Part shown: positions 22,374-34,500 of the stretch, in pieces | Numbering within the stretch: the first letter of the stretch is position 1 | Layout of the letters: the number at the start of each line of letters is the position of its first letter | Source: Astropecten irregularis | Lineage: Eukaryota > Echinodermata > Asteroidea > Paxillosida > Astropectinidae | Reading direction: 5' to 3' | DNA length: 64,000 nt | Assembly (NCBI GenBank): GCA_963971285.1 | Contig: OZ020246.1 | Location: forward strand, 18,211,217 to 18,275,216 | Program-made: the position numbers and the translations under genes | The notes under the pieces: model-generated | Databases searched by the model: none | Seen by the model: only the letters and a program-made list of their open reading frames with translations | Told to the model about the DNA's origin: nothing

Positions 22374-25300
22374 TCAGTAAGCAGTAGAATTATCCTGCTC
22401 GTCCAGCACGGCATACCTCATTTGGGTAGCGGCGGCGTTTCGCTTTGAGCGCTTCAGCAAGATGCAGTAGGTGGAGGTGAGGATGAGAAGGACTACGATG
22501 ACCGACAGAAAGACAAGGATGGCTATTGCATACACTGGGGTGCCCGTCCTAGCAGATTTGCTTATTGTATCTGGTGGTGAGACAAAGAAAGTATGGGCAA
22601 TGAGTGGTCAGGCCTGTGCAATTCCATAGCAAAGTCCACTTTCCCCTATAGACATTGGAACTAAATTTCAAATGGAACTGCACTTCCAAGAATAGACCTA
22701 ATTCACTGTGCATCCATCCTACATTTGAAGCAGTGCAATCAAACCGAGGCTTGGATTCAAAGTAGTCTGGTACCCATTTTCTTTTTAGAGTAGGTGTTAT
22801 CTTTTGCAATGGGTACACAAGGAAGTTGACAAGATGGATGCACTGTGAATAGGGCCTATAGAGCAGGTATCGATTCCATTAACGCTTTGCGATCATCGCT
22901 AAAGCCCAAATCCATCGCTAAACGGAAAATCGATCGTTACTTTGCATAGCAATTTTCCATTAGCGATGGATTTGGGCTTTAGCGATGATTGCAAAGCGTT
23001 TAGTGAAATCAGCCCCTGTATTACTTTGGATGGGTTTAGATGCAAAACCTAGACTAGAGGCAGATCTTACCTGAGCATACCACACCTGCCGTCTGTTCCT
23101 CATGACACATATGCTTACTGTCATCATACCACTCAATCTCTGTGCAGTTCTCAATGAGTCTCTCATCCCCTGTGCACGTCAGGGCCCACATGTTGACCGG
23201 CTCCTCTCCGCTGCCATAAAACCCGTACTGCTTCACCGGTTCCCCGCTGGCATGACCCAGCTGTCGGCATATGGCTCTGGCCTCATTATGGCCGAGACCA
23301 GCACCACAGACAGACCCCCACTTGCCGAGATGATAGACCTCGACTCGACCATTGGAAGCCAAAGTTCCGTTGCTCAGACGAACGACAAACTCTACATCTG
23401 TTTTGAGTACATACACAGAAATATAACGGTATAAGATAGAAACAAATTATTGCATCAGCAAGAAGATAGAAGTGGCTGAATCTCACCAAAGTTAGCCATT
23501 CAACCATTTCTTAAAAGTTCTCAAAAATAACAAATATGCCATACAACAAATTCAAACAAAGAACCAGTCAACAGAAGTATATGCTACATCACTTTCTATT
23601 CTAACCCTACTGCTCCAAACAAAAACATCAACAAATACGCTGTCTTTTGATTTTGTAAGGTAAGTTGGAAGTTGGATAAAAAAAATTTGATATACTGATA
23701 ATCTGTGATTTTATAGTTCCAAGCAAGTGACAAGCTTTACTGAAATTAACTTCATTGGAAATTTAGATTTGTTTCATGGATTTGGTCTTGAGGGAAACAA
23801 ATGGTAGGTGTGGTGTTTTCTGAACTTGTCTGGGATTTTGTACGGGACCCACCTCTGTCAATCTTAGATCCATGGCAGACCACGGCTGCTGTTTCTTGAG
23901 AGCCACAGTTGTGCCAATCATGCCGGTTCCACTCCAGAGGACCGCAGTTAGCAAGGTTCCCCTCCAAACCCGTCCGGCAGTTTACGCTGTCTAAGAGAAG
24001 CGGAGGCTCCCTATTGCTGAGTTTAGGGGCCGAGGACTGATAAACGGCCATGTAGTAGCCGAGCTGGCGGCAGACGACGCTGGCTGCGTTCATGTCAAAC
24101 CCAGAGGCACAGATGGTTCCCCACTGGGTGTTGTGATACACCTCCACCTGTCCTTCCCTCTCAATGCTACCTCCAGTCAGCCTCACCTTCACCGATTTTA
24201 CTGTCAAACAGAAAAACAATTAAAGAACCGAAGATCAGCAATGTGATTTTCCTTCAAGTGTTTTCTCTCAAAGGTACGGCTCAGAAAGATCGTGAACAAA
24301 ACCAAAAGATGAGGCATGGGGACATTTATACTGTGCCTTTGTAGTCATGCAGTGTGTTCTGAAAGAATCTCTGAATAAAGCTGATGAGGGGAGCGACAAT
24401 GAAGCCCGTAATTGGGAGCTTCTTCCAAATGTGGGCAAGCTGTGTGAATAGATGACTGCCCAAGCACTGGTAGGATCAGCTGCAGCAGTAAATAAGGGCC
24501 TGTTTGTTTAAAGCACAGGATCCCAGATCTGCAGATCCACATCCCATGTAGGATATGCTAAAATGGGATCGGGATCGGTAGGATCCGTGATCTTGTGTGT
24601 GAAACAAACAGGCCCTTAGTTGACTGTTTAAAAGACAAAAACTCATTGCAGAGCTGGATAGTACCACAGGCTTTCTGGTTCACTTTCAAATTTGTCTCCA
24701 AAGGAGGGATGAGCCCATAGTATCGTCATCCCGAATCCCACCCTTACCAGTTAATGCTGTTGCACATCAAGGGCCTATTTCAAAAGCTACTAAGCACAAA
24801 CATTCACTAAGCATGACATTTCTGTCTTAGTAAAAACAGCATTAGCAACCAAATGTTCGTGTGATGTGTATCACTTGCAATTGTTCTTTGGCTGTTGTTT
24901 GCTGACCATGAATATCAAATGGAATTTTCAATGGTGGTTTGTTTTATTGGGCAAGCTATTTTTGTGCTAAGCAATTTTTTGTGGTAAGCAGCTCTATGAA
25001 ATTGCAATCCTAAACACTTGCAATTGTTCTTTGGCTGTTGTTCGCTGACCACGAATATCAAATAGAATTTTCAATGGTGGTTTGTTTTATTGGGCAAGCC
25101 ATTTTTGTGCTAAGCAGCTCTATGAAATTGGCCCCTGGTCTATTAGACACAAAAGCAACCATATCAATCACTCTTCACTTTAGAAGGAAATTGAACCCGT
25201 CTGCCACCGGTACATTATCCCGTACTGTAGGTGTCGGGTTCAAACCCTGATCTTGTCAAATGTACCACAAAGTTTCAAGAGGTTTTTCTACCTGTCTCAG

Positions 25301-28300
25301 GGACCCTGTCTATATTGCACACAACTGCTGCTGCATCGCTTGATCTACAGTCTTGGGTGCTGGGGTACCACGTCATCTCCTTGCAATCCTCCAACTGTCT
25401 TTCGGTCCCTTCACATTGCACACCATCCAGAATGATCAAGTCTGCATCTCCAAAAGTCCCTGGTTTTTTAACCTGAGAATTCACACACACAGAGTTTTCA
25501 TCAATGTATAAGAGTGACATTTTTGTGCAGATTTCTGTGTGGTTTCACTGGTTCTCAATTGATTATTGCCAAGCATAAGAATCCTTTCCCTGGTTCACAA
25601 TTGTTTATTGCTAAGCATACAAATCCTTTCACTGACTCTCAATTGGTTATTGCTAAGCATAAGAATCCCTGCACTGGTTCTCAATCGATTATTGCTAAGC
25701 ATGAAAACCCTTTCACTGGTTCTCAATTGCTTCTTGCTGAGCCAAAAAATTCTTCCAAGTATATTTCCCACTGAGTAGCTGTCCAATTCGATAGCTGCAC
25801 TGCTTGATGAGCTTAAGTGGTATCTACAGCAGCAACATGTGCCTGGCTGTAAGCATATTATTTCACAAGTAGGCTGGCTTTTCCCCACACTGACAGTGGA
25901 TTTGTAACTAATAACATAAAATGTATCCTGACCAACGTCTGCATCAATACTTAAATCAAACACAGTGACCAAACAAATAGACAAACAGACAAACAAACAA
26001 ACAAACAAACAAACAAACAAACAAACATCCTCCATACCTTGAGTGCTTGTCTGAAGTCCAGCAGACGACACACCACATCGGCTTCCTTCAGGGTGAACGA
26101 ATTGCTGCAGACAGCGCCCCATTCACCGTTATGATAAACCTCTACCCTACCCTGGGAGTCCAACAGATCCTGAGACAATCTGACATGTACATCAGGCTCT
26201 ATGAGGAGGAGACAAAAAGAAGCACATACAAACATGTCAGCATTTCCTTTCAAAAATAGAATCTTCCTTTAAAGGTAGTATCATACTTTGGTAAGAAACC
26301 AAAACAGAAATGTTCACAGATTCACGTAAAACTTACAGGGTATGAAGATGGTGGTGGTAGAAACATACCGTTACAAATTGTTCTGCCTGAAATGGTGTAT
26401 TTATCCAGAAATTAAAAAAAACAACGTCTGAAAATCTTTTTGATCTTTTAAAAGATCAAAAATAAAAGAGAAAAGACTTAGAAATACTGTGGCTGTCTTT
26501 CACTGTTTTCTCAAAAAGTGTGTACCGTATTGGACTGAAATTTACACAGATGGCTGTTACTGTATCTGTCTTAATATTTGTTTGCTCATGAATCTGTATT
26601 TCTTTGATAAAAACCAAAGTATGATATTACCTTTTAAATACAACAGAGCTGTATTCAAAGGCTGCAACCATGTGTTGCTCATCAGACATGAGAATGATCA
26701 TCTTTCCTTTCTCTACTTCAAGATGTAAGAATGTCAGTACAGTGGAACGACACTATAGCGAACACCGCTATACCAAACATTTGACTATACCCAACATCAC
26801 CCTTAGCTCCCAATATGTACAATGTATAGACCTGGGGCCAATTTCATAGAGCTGCTAAGCACAAAAATTTGCTTAGCACAAAAATTTCTCTGCCAATAAA
26901 ATGAACCATGAAAATTCAGTTTGATGTTCATGGTCAGCGAACAACAGCCAAAGAACCATCACAAGTGATACACAACACATGGACATTTGGTTGTTAACCC
27001 TGTTTTTATTAAGACAGAAATGTCATGCTTAGCATATTTTCGTGCTAAGCAGCTCTATGAAATTGGCCCCTGCTAAACATTGTTCACTATAAAGAACGAC
27101 CACTATAACGAACAATCTCTGTGCATCCCAGCGTGATCGTTATAGTAGCGTTCTACTGTACACCTGTCTCTTATACATCATAGAGGTACATCCTACCTTC
27201 TGGGATAGCACATTGTACACCCGCATCCTCTCGATGCTGACAGTGGCTCGATGGGTACCATTCCGACTTTTCACAGTCCGTGATTGTCGTCTCCGACCCG
27301 TCGCATTGCATGTCGGACAGGAGAATGGCTCCCTTCCCCTCGCCGTAATGTTGTCCAGCAGAGAGAGCCGGTCCCCAGCCCAACTGACGGCAGACGACAC
27401 GGGCATCGTCAATGTCCCAGCTGTCGTCGCAAATAGTGCCCCATTCACCATTGTAGTAGACTTCGACTCTCCCCTCGTAACGCGACACCCCAACAATACG
27501 AATGCTGGTGCCATCTGGGGAAAAAATGGTTTATAGTCTTTATCACTTGTCTCAAACATCGAGGCCCTCAGCCTAAATGTAGGAAAGTAGAATGTTTCAT
27601 GTTAACCCAGGAGACGACCAAAGCAGTTCATTATCACGTCTTTTGTGGATTTTTTTTTTCTTCACTCATGAGCTTCACTTGGATTGGTTTAATCTTTTTC
27701 TTTTGATTCAAACCATTGAGCTTGATTCATAATAAATAAATTAATAAGATATAGTAGACCTATTCCTTTAAAGGTAATATCATACTTTGGTAAGAAATCA
27801 AAACAGAAATGTTCACAGATTTACGTATAACTTACAGGGTATGAAGATGGTGATGGTAGAAACATACCGTTAACATTTTTCCGCCTGTTATGGTGTATTT
27901 ATCCAGAAATTAGTCCAACAACAACCGAAAATCTTTTTGATCTTTTAAAAGATCAAAAGTATAAGAGAAAAGACTTAAGAAATACTGTGGCAGTTTTTCA
28001 CGATTTTCTCAAAAAGTGGGCACCGTATGGGACTGAAATTTTCACAGCTGGCTGTTTCACTATCTGTCTTGGTATTTTTGCCCATGAATCTGTATTTCTT
28101 TGATAAAAACCAAAGTATGATATTACTTTTAAAAGTGTAAGCAGTGGCCTTTCAATATAAACATAAGAGATTCCTCATCACGATAAACTACGCTTACATC
28201 AATTGAAGCTATGTATGCACAGTGTGGTACAAAACTTTTAAGGTCCATTATTGATATTAGTCTGGCATTTAAGCCAACCATTTTTGCCAGATTTTCTTGA

Positions 28301-30225
28301 GAGGCAGGAAGGTGAAATTTATTGACATACTTGAAGGAACTTCACAGATCACCCCAGCGTCGTAGCGGTGCTCGCAATTATGCTGATACCATCCCTGTTG
28401 ACTGCAGTTCCCAAGGTAATCCTCATGGCCGTCACAGTCCACTAACGACATCAGGATGGTACCGGTGCCCGCTCCGAAAGGATCAAAGTGGTCCTTGACA
28501 GCAACGGCGCCTGAGTACCCGAGCTGACGGCAGACCACATGGCCATCAGTTATTGACCAGCCATTCTGACCACACACAGTGCCCCATTCACCATTGTAGT
28601 AGATCTCTACCCGGCCGGAGTGGTTTGTGGTGCCGTTCATGAGACGCACACTCATGGATTCTGGTTTCAGAGTTAGATACAAAAAGACATTGATTTACAA
28701 TATACAGTATAGACAAATCACAAATAAACATCATAAAACTTACTATTGATGTGAACGTTTTCCTTCTTGAAGACTTCCAGGAAAGGACCTAAAGTACAAT
28801 TAGCATGAGCCAAAAATCTACATCAGTTGATTCATATTCTTATGAAATAAAGCTGATTATCAAGTAGTTTGGTAAAAAAAAAAAAACACCATGATTTATC
28901 AAAAACATTGCTAGTGCTGTGAGGTATACACCCTATTTGATATTTTCACAATCTTCTTTCATAGTCTGCAATTTCAATAATTATTTTAAATTACATTAGG
29001 CCTTTTCCCTCTTGACAAATCTGAGGGATGGCCCCGGGGCGATGCAGGGCTGAAAATAAACCTTGATTCCCACTTGAAATGTTCACCCCTCTGTCACCCC
29101 CGAGCCACCCCTGAGCCACCTCCGAGATTACCCTTTATCCGGGCACAGTTCAACCCTGCTCAGGACCAGGGTTGAAATTTTCCCCCCAGGGCGGCTCCGG
29201 GGTGAGTTTTCCCCGGGGATGATCACTCTATATGGAAAAGGCCTATGTCCAATTTCCAATGCTAGTCAAATTTAGGACAGCCTGAAAATCTAGTGAAAAT
29301 CTAGTGCAAACCACTGGCCTTACAGTGTAAAAAGAACACCTCTATGGAACTGTGTTATACCTGGTGCATTAGGTAAGTTGGGTTGTTGGCAGGCAATGCC
29401 TACTCGATAGGAATCCGGACATTGCTCATCACTGCTGCTACTACAGTTCATCAATGTTGCCTCATCTCCAGTACAGGATTTTATCTCACTCCACACTGGG
29501 TAGGCTGGGGCCTTGTCCTTGTAGTTGGCACAGGGGGAGACCAGGTCTCCGCACCCAAGCTGACGACACACAACCTGCCCCTCAGCCTCACTCCAGCGGG
29601 TACGGCAGATGTTGAACCACTCCCCTTTTTGGTTGACTTGGACCTGTCCACTGCACCTTGTAGCGCCCCCTATGAGTCGCAGGGTGTCATCTACAGTATA
29701 CAATTACAACGTACGATAAATCATATAACAGTCCTACTTAGTCATTTTAATTGAAACAGTAGAGCATTAGTGAGGAGGGTTGTGGAAAAGGCCCAAATTT
29801 GTGTGCCTCTTTCTAAAATCAAATGCAATGTGTCTGCAACCATGACAATACACTGGGGATCAAAATAGTACTAGCCCGGCATACAATGTCTAGCAAAAAC
29901 CACTCTGGGCTAGCTAGACTCACTTCCTTCGATGCCCAGCAGGCTTGTATAAAAATACGAACCTACATGTTAAGATATGGATCAACATATAATGTATGGA
30001 CTAGTAAAAATCTAAACAGGCTAGTAAAATCTGAAGTAAGCAGGCCCGATGGGCTAGCCAGGAAAAAAGGTTAGCGCAAGGCCTGTTTAAGTCTTTTAAA
30101 CCTGATTTTTTTACCAACTCACCTGAGATTGAGCCTTTTTCTGTGTCTCCTGAATCCTGACTAACAACTGCTGTTGCCAAAAGAAGGAGTGAAATCCCAA
30201 GATACATTGCTACATGTATGAACAT
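22374..30225 (-). CDS. Type I transmembrane scavenger receptor with six SRCR domains, complete, 10 exons
   Basis: Exons in coding order: 30123-30225, 29361-29690, 28744-28788, 28331-28660, 27197-27514, 26038-26198, 25292-25472, 23853-24200, 23071-23397 and 22374-22570. They total 2340 nt (779 residues plus stop), with GT-AG junctions and matching frames. Layout: signal peptide (about 1-22, core LLLLATAVV), SRCR1 35-144, linker 145-159, SRCR2 160-269, SRCR3 270-375, SRCR4 376-489, SRCR5 490-605, SRCR6 606-714, membrane span about 727-749, and a tail of about 30 residues containing YAVL (767-770). Each domain shows (R)VEVYxNGxWGTxC and VVCRQLG-type motifs. SRCR1 has the two extra cysteines of eight-cysteine domains (RCSGQ, LGCG); SRCR2-6 show six. 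Only SRCR4 is split by an intron. Met7 has a better Kozak context than Met1. SRCR proteins bind microbial or endogenous ligands; the ligand here is unknown. Confidence 0.93.
22871..23010. repeat. Near-perfect fold-back element next to the membrane-span exon
   Basis: ATTAACGCTTTGCGATCATC with GCTAAAGCCCAAATCCATCG is repeated in reverse complement as CGATGGATTTGGGCTTTAGC plus GATGATTGCAAAGCG. Arms are about 50 bases and the spacer about 40. Lies in the intron between SRCR6 and the transmembrane exon. Confidence 0.85.
24495..24620. repeat. GGGCCTGTTTGTTTAA fold-back MITE, copy 1
   Basis: Starts AGGGCCTGTTTGTTTAAAGC and ends with the inverse CAAACAGGCCCTT, around GGATCCCAGATCTGCAGATCC. Other copies: 37106-37220, 44752-44873 and 63089-63200. 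Confidence 0.75.
24771..25137. repeat. GGGCCAATTTCATAGAGCTGCTAAGC fold-back MITE, copy 1 (internally duplicated)
   Basis: Ends GCTCTATGAAATTGGCCCC. An inner segment of about 110 bases (TTGCAATTGTTCTTTGGCTG ... GGCAAGC) occurs twice, at about 24868 and 25016. Other copies: 26833-27071 and 38960-39209. Confidence 0.75.
25547..25760. repeat. Minisatellite, about 41-base unit, five copies (SRCR4 intron)
   Basis: Unit like GGTTCTCAATTGATTATTGC plus TAAGCATAAGAATCCTTTCACT, five imperfect copies, in the intron that splits SRCR4. Confidence 0.85.
25984..26027. repeat. (CAAA)n microsatellite beside a splice donor
   Basis: About eleven CAAA units. Read on the coding (minus) strand, this is a GTTT tract beginning about 11 bases inside the intron after the SRCR4a donor at 26037. 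Confidence 0.9.
26273..26633. repeat. AGGTAGTATCATAC-family MITE, copy in SRCR gene
   Basis: TTAA at 26269-26272 and 26634-26637. Both termini are present (AGGTAGTATCATACTTTGG and CCAAAGTATGATATTACCTT). It begins 75 bases upstream of the SRCR4a exon. Confidence 0.85.
26833..27071. repeat. GGGCCAATTTCATAGAGCTGCTAAGC fold-back MITE, copy 2
   Basis: Left GGGGCCAATTTCATAGAGCT, right AGCTCTATGAAATTGGCCCC: a perfect 20-base terminal inverted repeat. In an SRCR intron. Confidence 0.85.
27772..28128. repeat. AGGTAGTATCATAC-family MITE, second copy in SRCR gene
   Basis: TTAA at 27768-27771 and 28129-28132. Same internal order as the other copies. In the intron between SRCR2 and SRCR3. Confidence 0.85.
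28997..29246. repeat. TAGGCCTTTTCC fold-back element
   Basis: Left TAGGCCTTTTCCCTCTTGAC, right GGAAAAGGCCTA. The interior is C- and G-rich (GGCCCCGGGGCGAT ... GGGTTGAAATTTTCCCCCC). The ends resemble those of the element at 40305-40644. Confidence 0.65.
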
Positions 30226-31501
30226 GGAGCAAGGCTAAGATGGAACTTGATGTCACTGGTAGGGAATCCTGTCTGAAGAGAAAAGATTATTTGAACGATC
30301 AGTGGCAAAACAAAACGACAGACAGGAGCGGATCCAGGATTTTCCAAAAGGAGTGGGGGCATGGAAATAAAATGCGCCCATTAAATAGCTACGGATGCAT
30401 TTTGGGGAGAAAAAGGGGAGGGGGGGGTCATGGCGACGCCCACTGTCGGCATATCAATTCCACAACCTGACATTTTTACTGTGAAATACACGAGGAAATA
30501 TACAGTTTTCGAAAACTGTGTGAAAAATCAATGTCTGATGAATATGAAAGTGTAATTGAAATTGCCCAGAGTTGGTAAGGGGTGAGTGAGTCGGTCAGGA
30601 GGTGAGTTGGGGAGGGGGAGAGTTGGTAAGGGACGAGTCGGTAAGAGGCAAGTCGGCTATAGGAGGCGAGTTAACCTGTGTTAGTGTTACCGTACTCAGT
30701 AGCCCCACAAAATCTGTGTCTCACAGTCTCAGCCTGGTCGTGTGAATGGCGACCAGGCTGAGAGACAGATTTAAAAAAAGAGCCATCACAGCCCTACGTG
30801 TGGGGCTACCGTACTCAGTACAAACACTGAAACTGTGAAACTGAAACATGTGAAAGTGAAACAGAGAAACAGTACAACTGTGTACAACAACAAAACAAGA
30901 CAAGTTACAGAATTTGCAAAACCTAAATTCTGAATTTCTGATGCAGACATAGCCTACCAACCATAATCTGATAATACAGTAGGCCTACATATGTAATGTA
31001 TGATTTTAAATTTGATCCAAACACAAGTAACAATCAATGAGTCAATAATGGTGCTAAATACCTTCAAATGGAGAGGTTTCTAATTTTCGTAAGCAGTCCC
31101 TTGTCCTTCTTTGCCCTTCTTTGTTTGTGTATTTTAAAGAGAAAAAAAAGTGTGATTGTATTACAGGTATGTGGTATGGGACTAGAAACCAGACCAATCT
31201 GTGTGTTAATTGAACGAGACAATCTTGCACCAGACTAGACATTGATTTCGACTTGTACCCAGACTTGTCTATGGTTGAACTATGCTCCAGTCGAGTGCTG
31301 TCATTTCGGGGCCAGTCGAGTGCATTAAGTTAAATCAACGTGTAGTAATTGACATTGCTGTAGCTGTACACGTACAAAAATAGCCACAAATAAACTCACT
31401 AACATATTTATTTATTTATGAAATTAAATACCACTTTACACAGTCACATGTGAGTCCATGTAGAGAGTACTTGACTCAGGAGAAACTAACCAGCGACCGA
31501 G
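30226..31501. promoter_or_regulatory. Head-to-head upstream region of the SRCR receptor (minus) and TCF25 (plus)
   Basis: The two start codons diverge with 1276 bases between them, so this interval should carry both promoters. It is not clean: 30565-30680 is a GAGTTGGTAAGGG-family repeat also seen at 61495-61830, and 30670-30825 has CAGTCTCAGCCTGGTCG near its reverse complement CGACCAGGCTGAGA. I recognise no TATA box placed to decide a start. Confidence 0.45.
30565..30680. repeat. GAGTTGGTAAGGG-family repeat, copy 1
   Basis: GGTGAGTTGG ... GAGTTGGTAAGGGACGAGTC ... GGAGGCGAGTTAACCTGT matches 61740-61815 (GAGTTGGTAAGGGCCGAGTC ... GGAGGCGAGTTGACCTGTTA). Confidence 0.65.
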
Positions 31502-34500
31502 ATGTCTTCTAGGGCAATGCGAAAGCTTCATGGTGACCGAGGGTTGGATCATCTGCAAATTCCTCCTGCCGGGGTCGATGAAGAGGAAGATGAAGATGAT
31601 GGGGATGATGGGGATGAGGAGGGGATGATCGGAGGAACATCTGTCCCTGTCAACCCCTTTGATTTGGTAATTGGTATATAGATCAGGGATGAGCAGTGAT
31701 GAGATTTCTCAGATTAAAATCTGATTTCAGATTTTTTTGTTTTGGATTTCACATGAGGCTGTGTACAAAAGTTAGACCAAGTAACTTGGGCGATGAAGTC
31801 TGAACTCCCTTTTTAAAATTTTGGGGTTGACAGTCGACCGACCGACCGTCACGTTAACCCCAAAATTAAAAAAAGGGAGTTCAGCGCCCAAGTTACTTGG
31901 TCTATACAAAGGTATAGAACTTAGTCCTTAGAAGGTTTTCAGACTTTTTATGCTCCCTGTCAGCTGTTTTCAGACACATTGGACACATTCAGACACGTTT
32001 TATCACATTGGTCAATCTCATCCCTGATATAGATTTCAGTGTATTCTCTTCAATGCACATTTTACATTCTGTATTTTCTATTTGTGGCTAGGTTTCCAAT
32101 TAAGAAATAAAATAGAACCCGGACCTTGACTAGCTGCAGTAACGGTAGCCCTAGATATTACTATGTGATGCCTAGTATGACTGAGGCCTAGGCCTAGGGC
32201 TTAGGCCTACTCCTTGTTTACAATTTTGACATTGAACGTATATGATCAGTCCTACATGTACAACCGATCTTCAGGATCATGTCTAAATTGCAAGGAGTAA
32301 TATACTGGCTACAGTTACTGCAGCTAGCCCCGTGGCCCGCACCTGTTCTAAAATTTCTAAAAAGTTTTAAAATTGTTTTTACCTTTCAAAAAACCCTTTC
32401 TACAATTAACCAACCGAACCCTTCTAGGAGAATTAGAATTCTCTAGTGTCTGGAATTTTGAATGCTATTTTCACAGAGAAAATGAGTCACTATTTCACAC
32501 TTTTTTTTGCGAGTCTGCAGTTTAGTGAGTGTGCGCCATTAACTTTCTGTTGTGTGTGTGTGTGTGTTGACTGTCAGTCAATATGTCACTGACTCCCCTC
32601 ATAATTTCCTTAAAAAATTTAAAAATCTGCCAACTTTCCAAAACTTGGCTTGCTGACATCAAAATAGATCAAAACAAACTGTTAATGTGAATATGGCAAC
32701 AGTTAAATGTAATTCCCTTCTCTTTAAGTTAATATAGAAACTGGATGCTATTGTAAACCAGTACCATATTTGTAATTTCTCCCTGTAATGTATTAGTTAT
32801 AATATTGATACAAAATTTGCAATGACCAAAACTTCTCCATTTCTAAACCATATTCCTTCTAAACAGTTACAAGAGGATGAAGATGCAGCTGATAGCGATG
32901 GAAATGAAAGAAGTACCTCATCTGCACAAGGAGATCGGTCCTCATCCAAACAAGTCCCTCATGAAGCTGCCTCAGCCCCAGGGGCCAAGAGGAAGAAAAA
33001 GAAGAAGAAGAAGAAGAAGCAGAGTGACACTGAAGCCAAACCCCAAGAAGCTCATGAAGATGTAGGTTTCAAGAAAGCTTTGATGCTTTTCATGGTGACA
33101 ATTGGTTTGCGGAAACACCATGTCATATTCGTTTGTACTTTCGCACTTCTATTTCGTTTGCACTTCTCGTAAGGTCTCAACGTTTCGACTCGCCTGCTTT
33201 AGTCTGCTCTAGTCCTCCTGATGATGACTAGAGCAGGCTAGTCGAAACGTTGAGACCTTACGAGAAGTGTGAACGAAATACATGTAGAAGTGCGAAAGTA
33301 CGAACAAAGATGTAGGTTTGCTCTCACATGCTACAATTTCATCTTGTTACCCTGACATGCTTGCCTTATGCACGACAGCAGGACGTGCACATCCTTTTCC
33401 TGAAGCCGTTAAACTTCCCTGGGAGGTTTAAGGGCATTTCAGAGAATTGGTGATCTATAGAAATGATCAAAGTGATTTGATTATTTACTGACTTAGCTTA
33501 CATCAGAAAATTACTTTCTTGTTTCTGAATAGCAAGAGATTCTAGTCACTTAAAACAGTTGGTAGCTGGTACCTATTAGCCTTTAAAATCCTTGGAAGTT
33601 ATTCATGGCCCTTTTCCAAACCTCGGCTCCGGCTTCAATGAAAAGCAACAACCTATTTTCAGTATATGGATGACTGAGCCAGAGCCAGAGTCGAGGTTTG
33701 GAAAAGGGCCCATGTTTCTTTTGAGATGAATTTTTAACCATGAAATGCTTTAAATGATGGACAAGATGAAAATCTGGTAAATGAAAAGACAAGACTTGCC
33801 ATACCATATGATGAGTTCCTATGAACATTAACAAAACTCAGGCTCAGGCTCCGGCTCTGTCATCCATATGCTGAAAATATAGGTTGTGGTCTTGAAGCTA
33901 AGCTCTGTTTTCCTTTTCAAACCAGAGAATCTACTTCGAACCGCAGCCAAAAGTCTCTATTTTGATACCAGATATTTTAAAATGGATTCACGAAATGGAG
34001 CCGGAGCCTAACCCTCTGTTTCTGAAACTCCCTATGACAGCGTGCGCAATGGTTCTATTGTTTTGTCTAATTACAGGAAGATGAAATTGATGCCAGCGTC
34101 AGGGAAGTCAATGCAATGCTGGGAGCCTTGCCCAACGGTAGGCCGGAGCAATTTACCCACGCTGCTGCTGCCGTCAACATGGACACCAAAGCGGTGTTGG
34201 CCATAGAGCACAAGAATCTCAATGCCGACAACGAAATGAGGAGGATCTTTGGATCGAGCGTTGTCAAGCAAACTGAACAAAGGTGACGAAGTGAAAATAT
34301 AACATCATCCAATAACTAGTCCCATTTACAACAAGAATGCCTTGATCTGCAATGTCTTTTACGACTTCTATGTCCTAAAAAGACATTGTATAGCGCCCTC
34401 TATGGCCTATTAGAATATACCATATATTGGCATATCTAGATGTATTAAGTCAAAATGTCAGAATAATTCTCCTGATTCTGGTCAAATCATTTTTGATAAA

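Noticed and set aside
25595..26122. 175-residue ORF, minus strand
   Set aside because: It is the SRCR4a exon read in the wrong frame, then the (GTTT)n microsatellite and the 41-base minisatellite.
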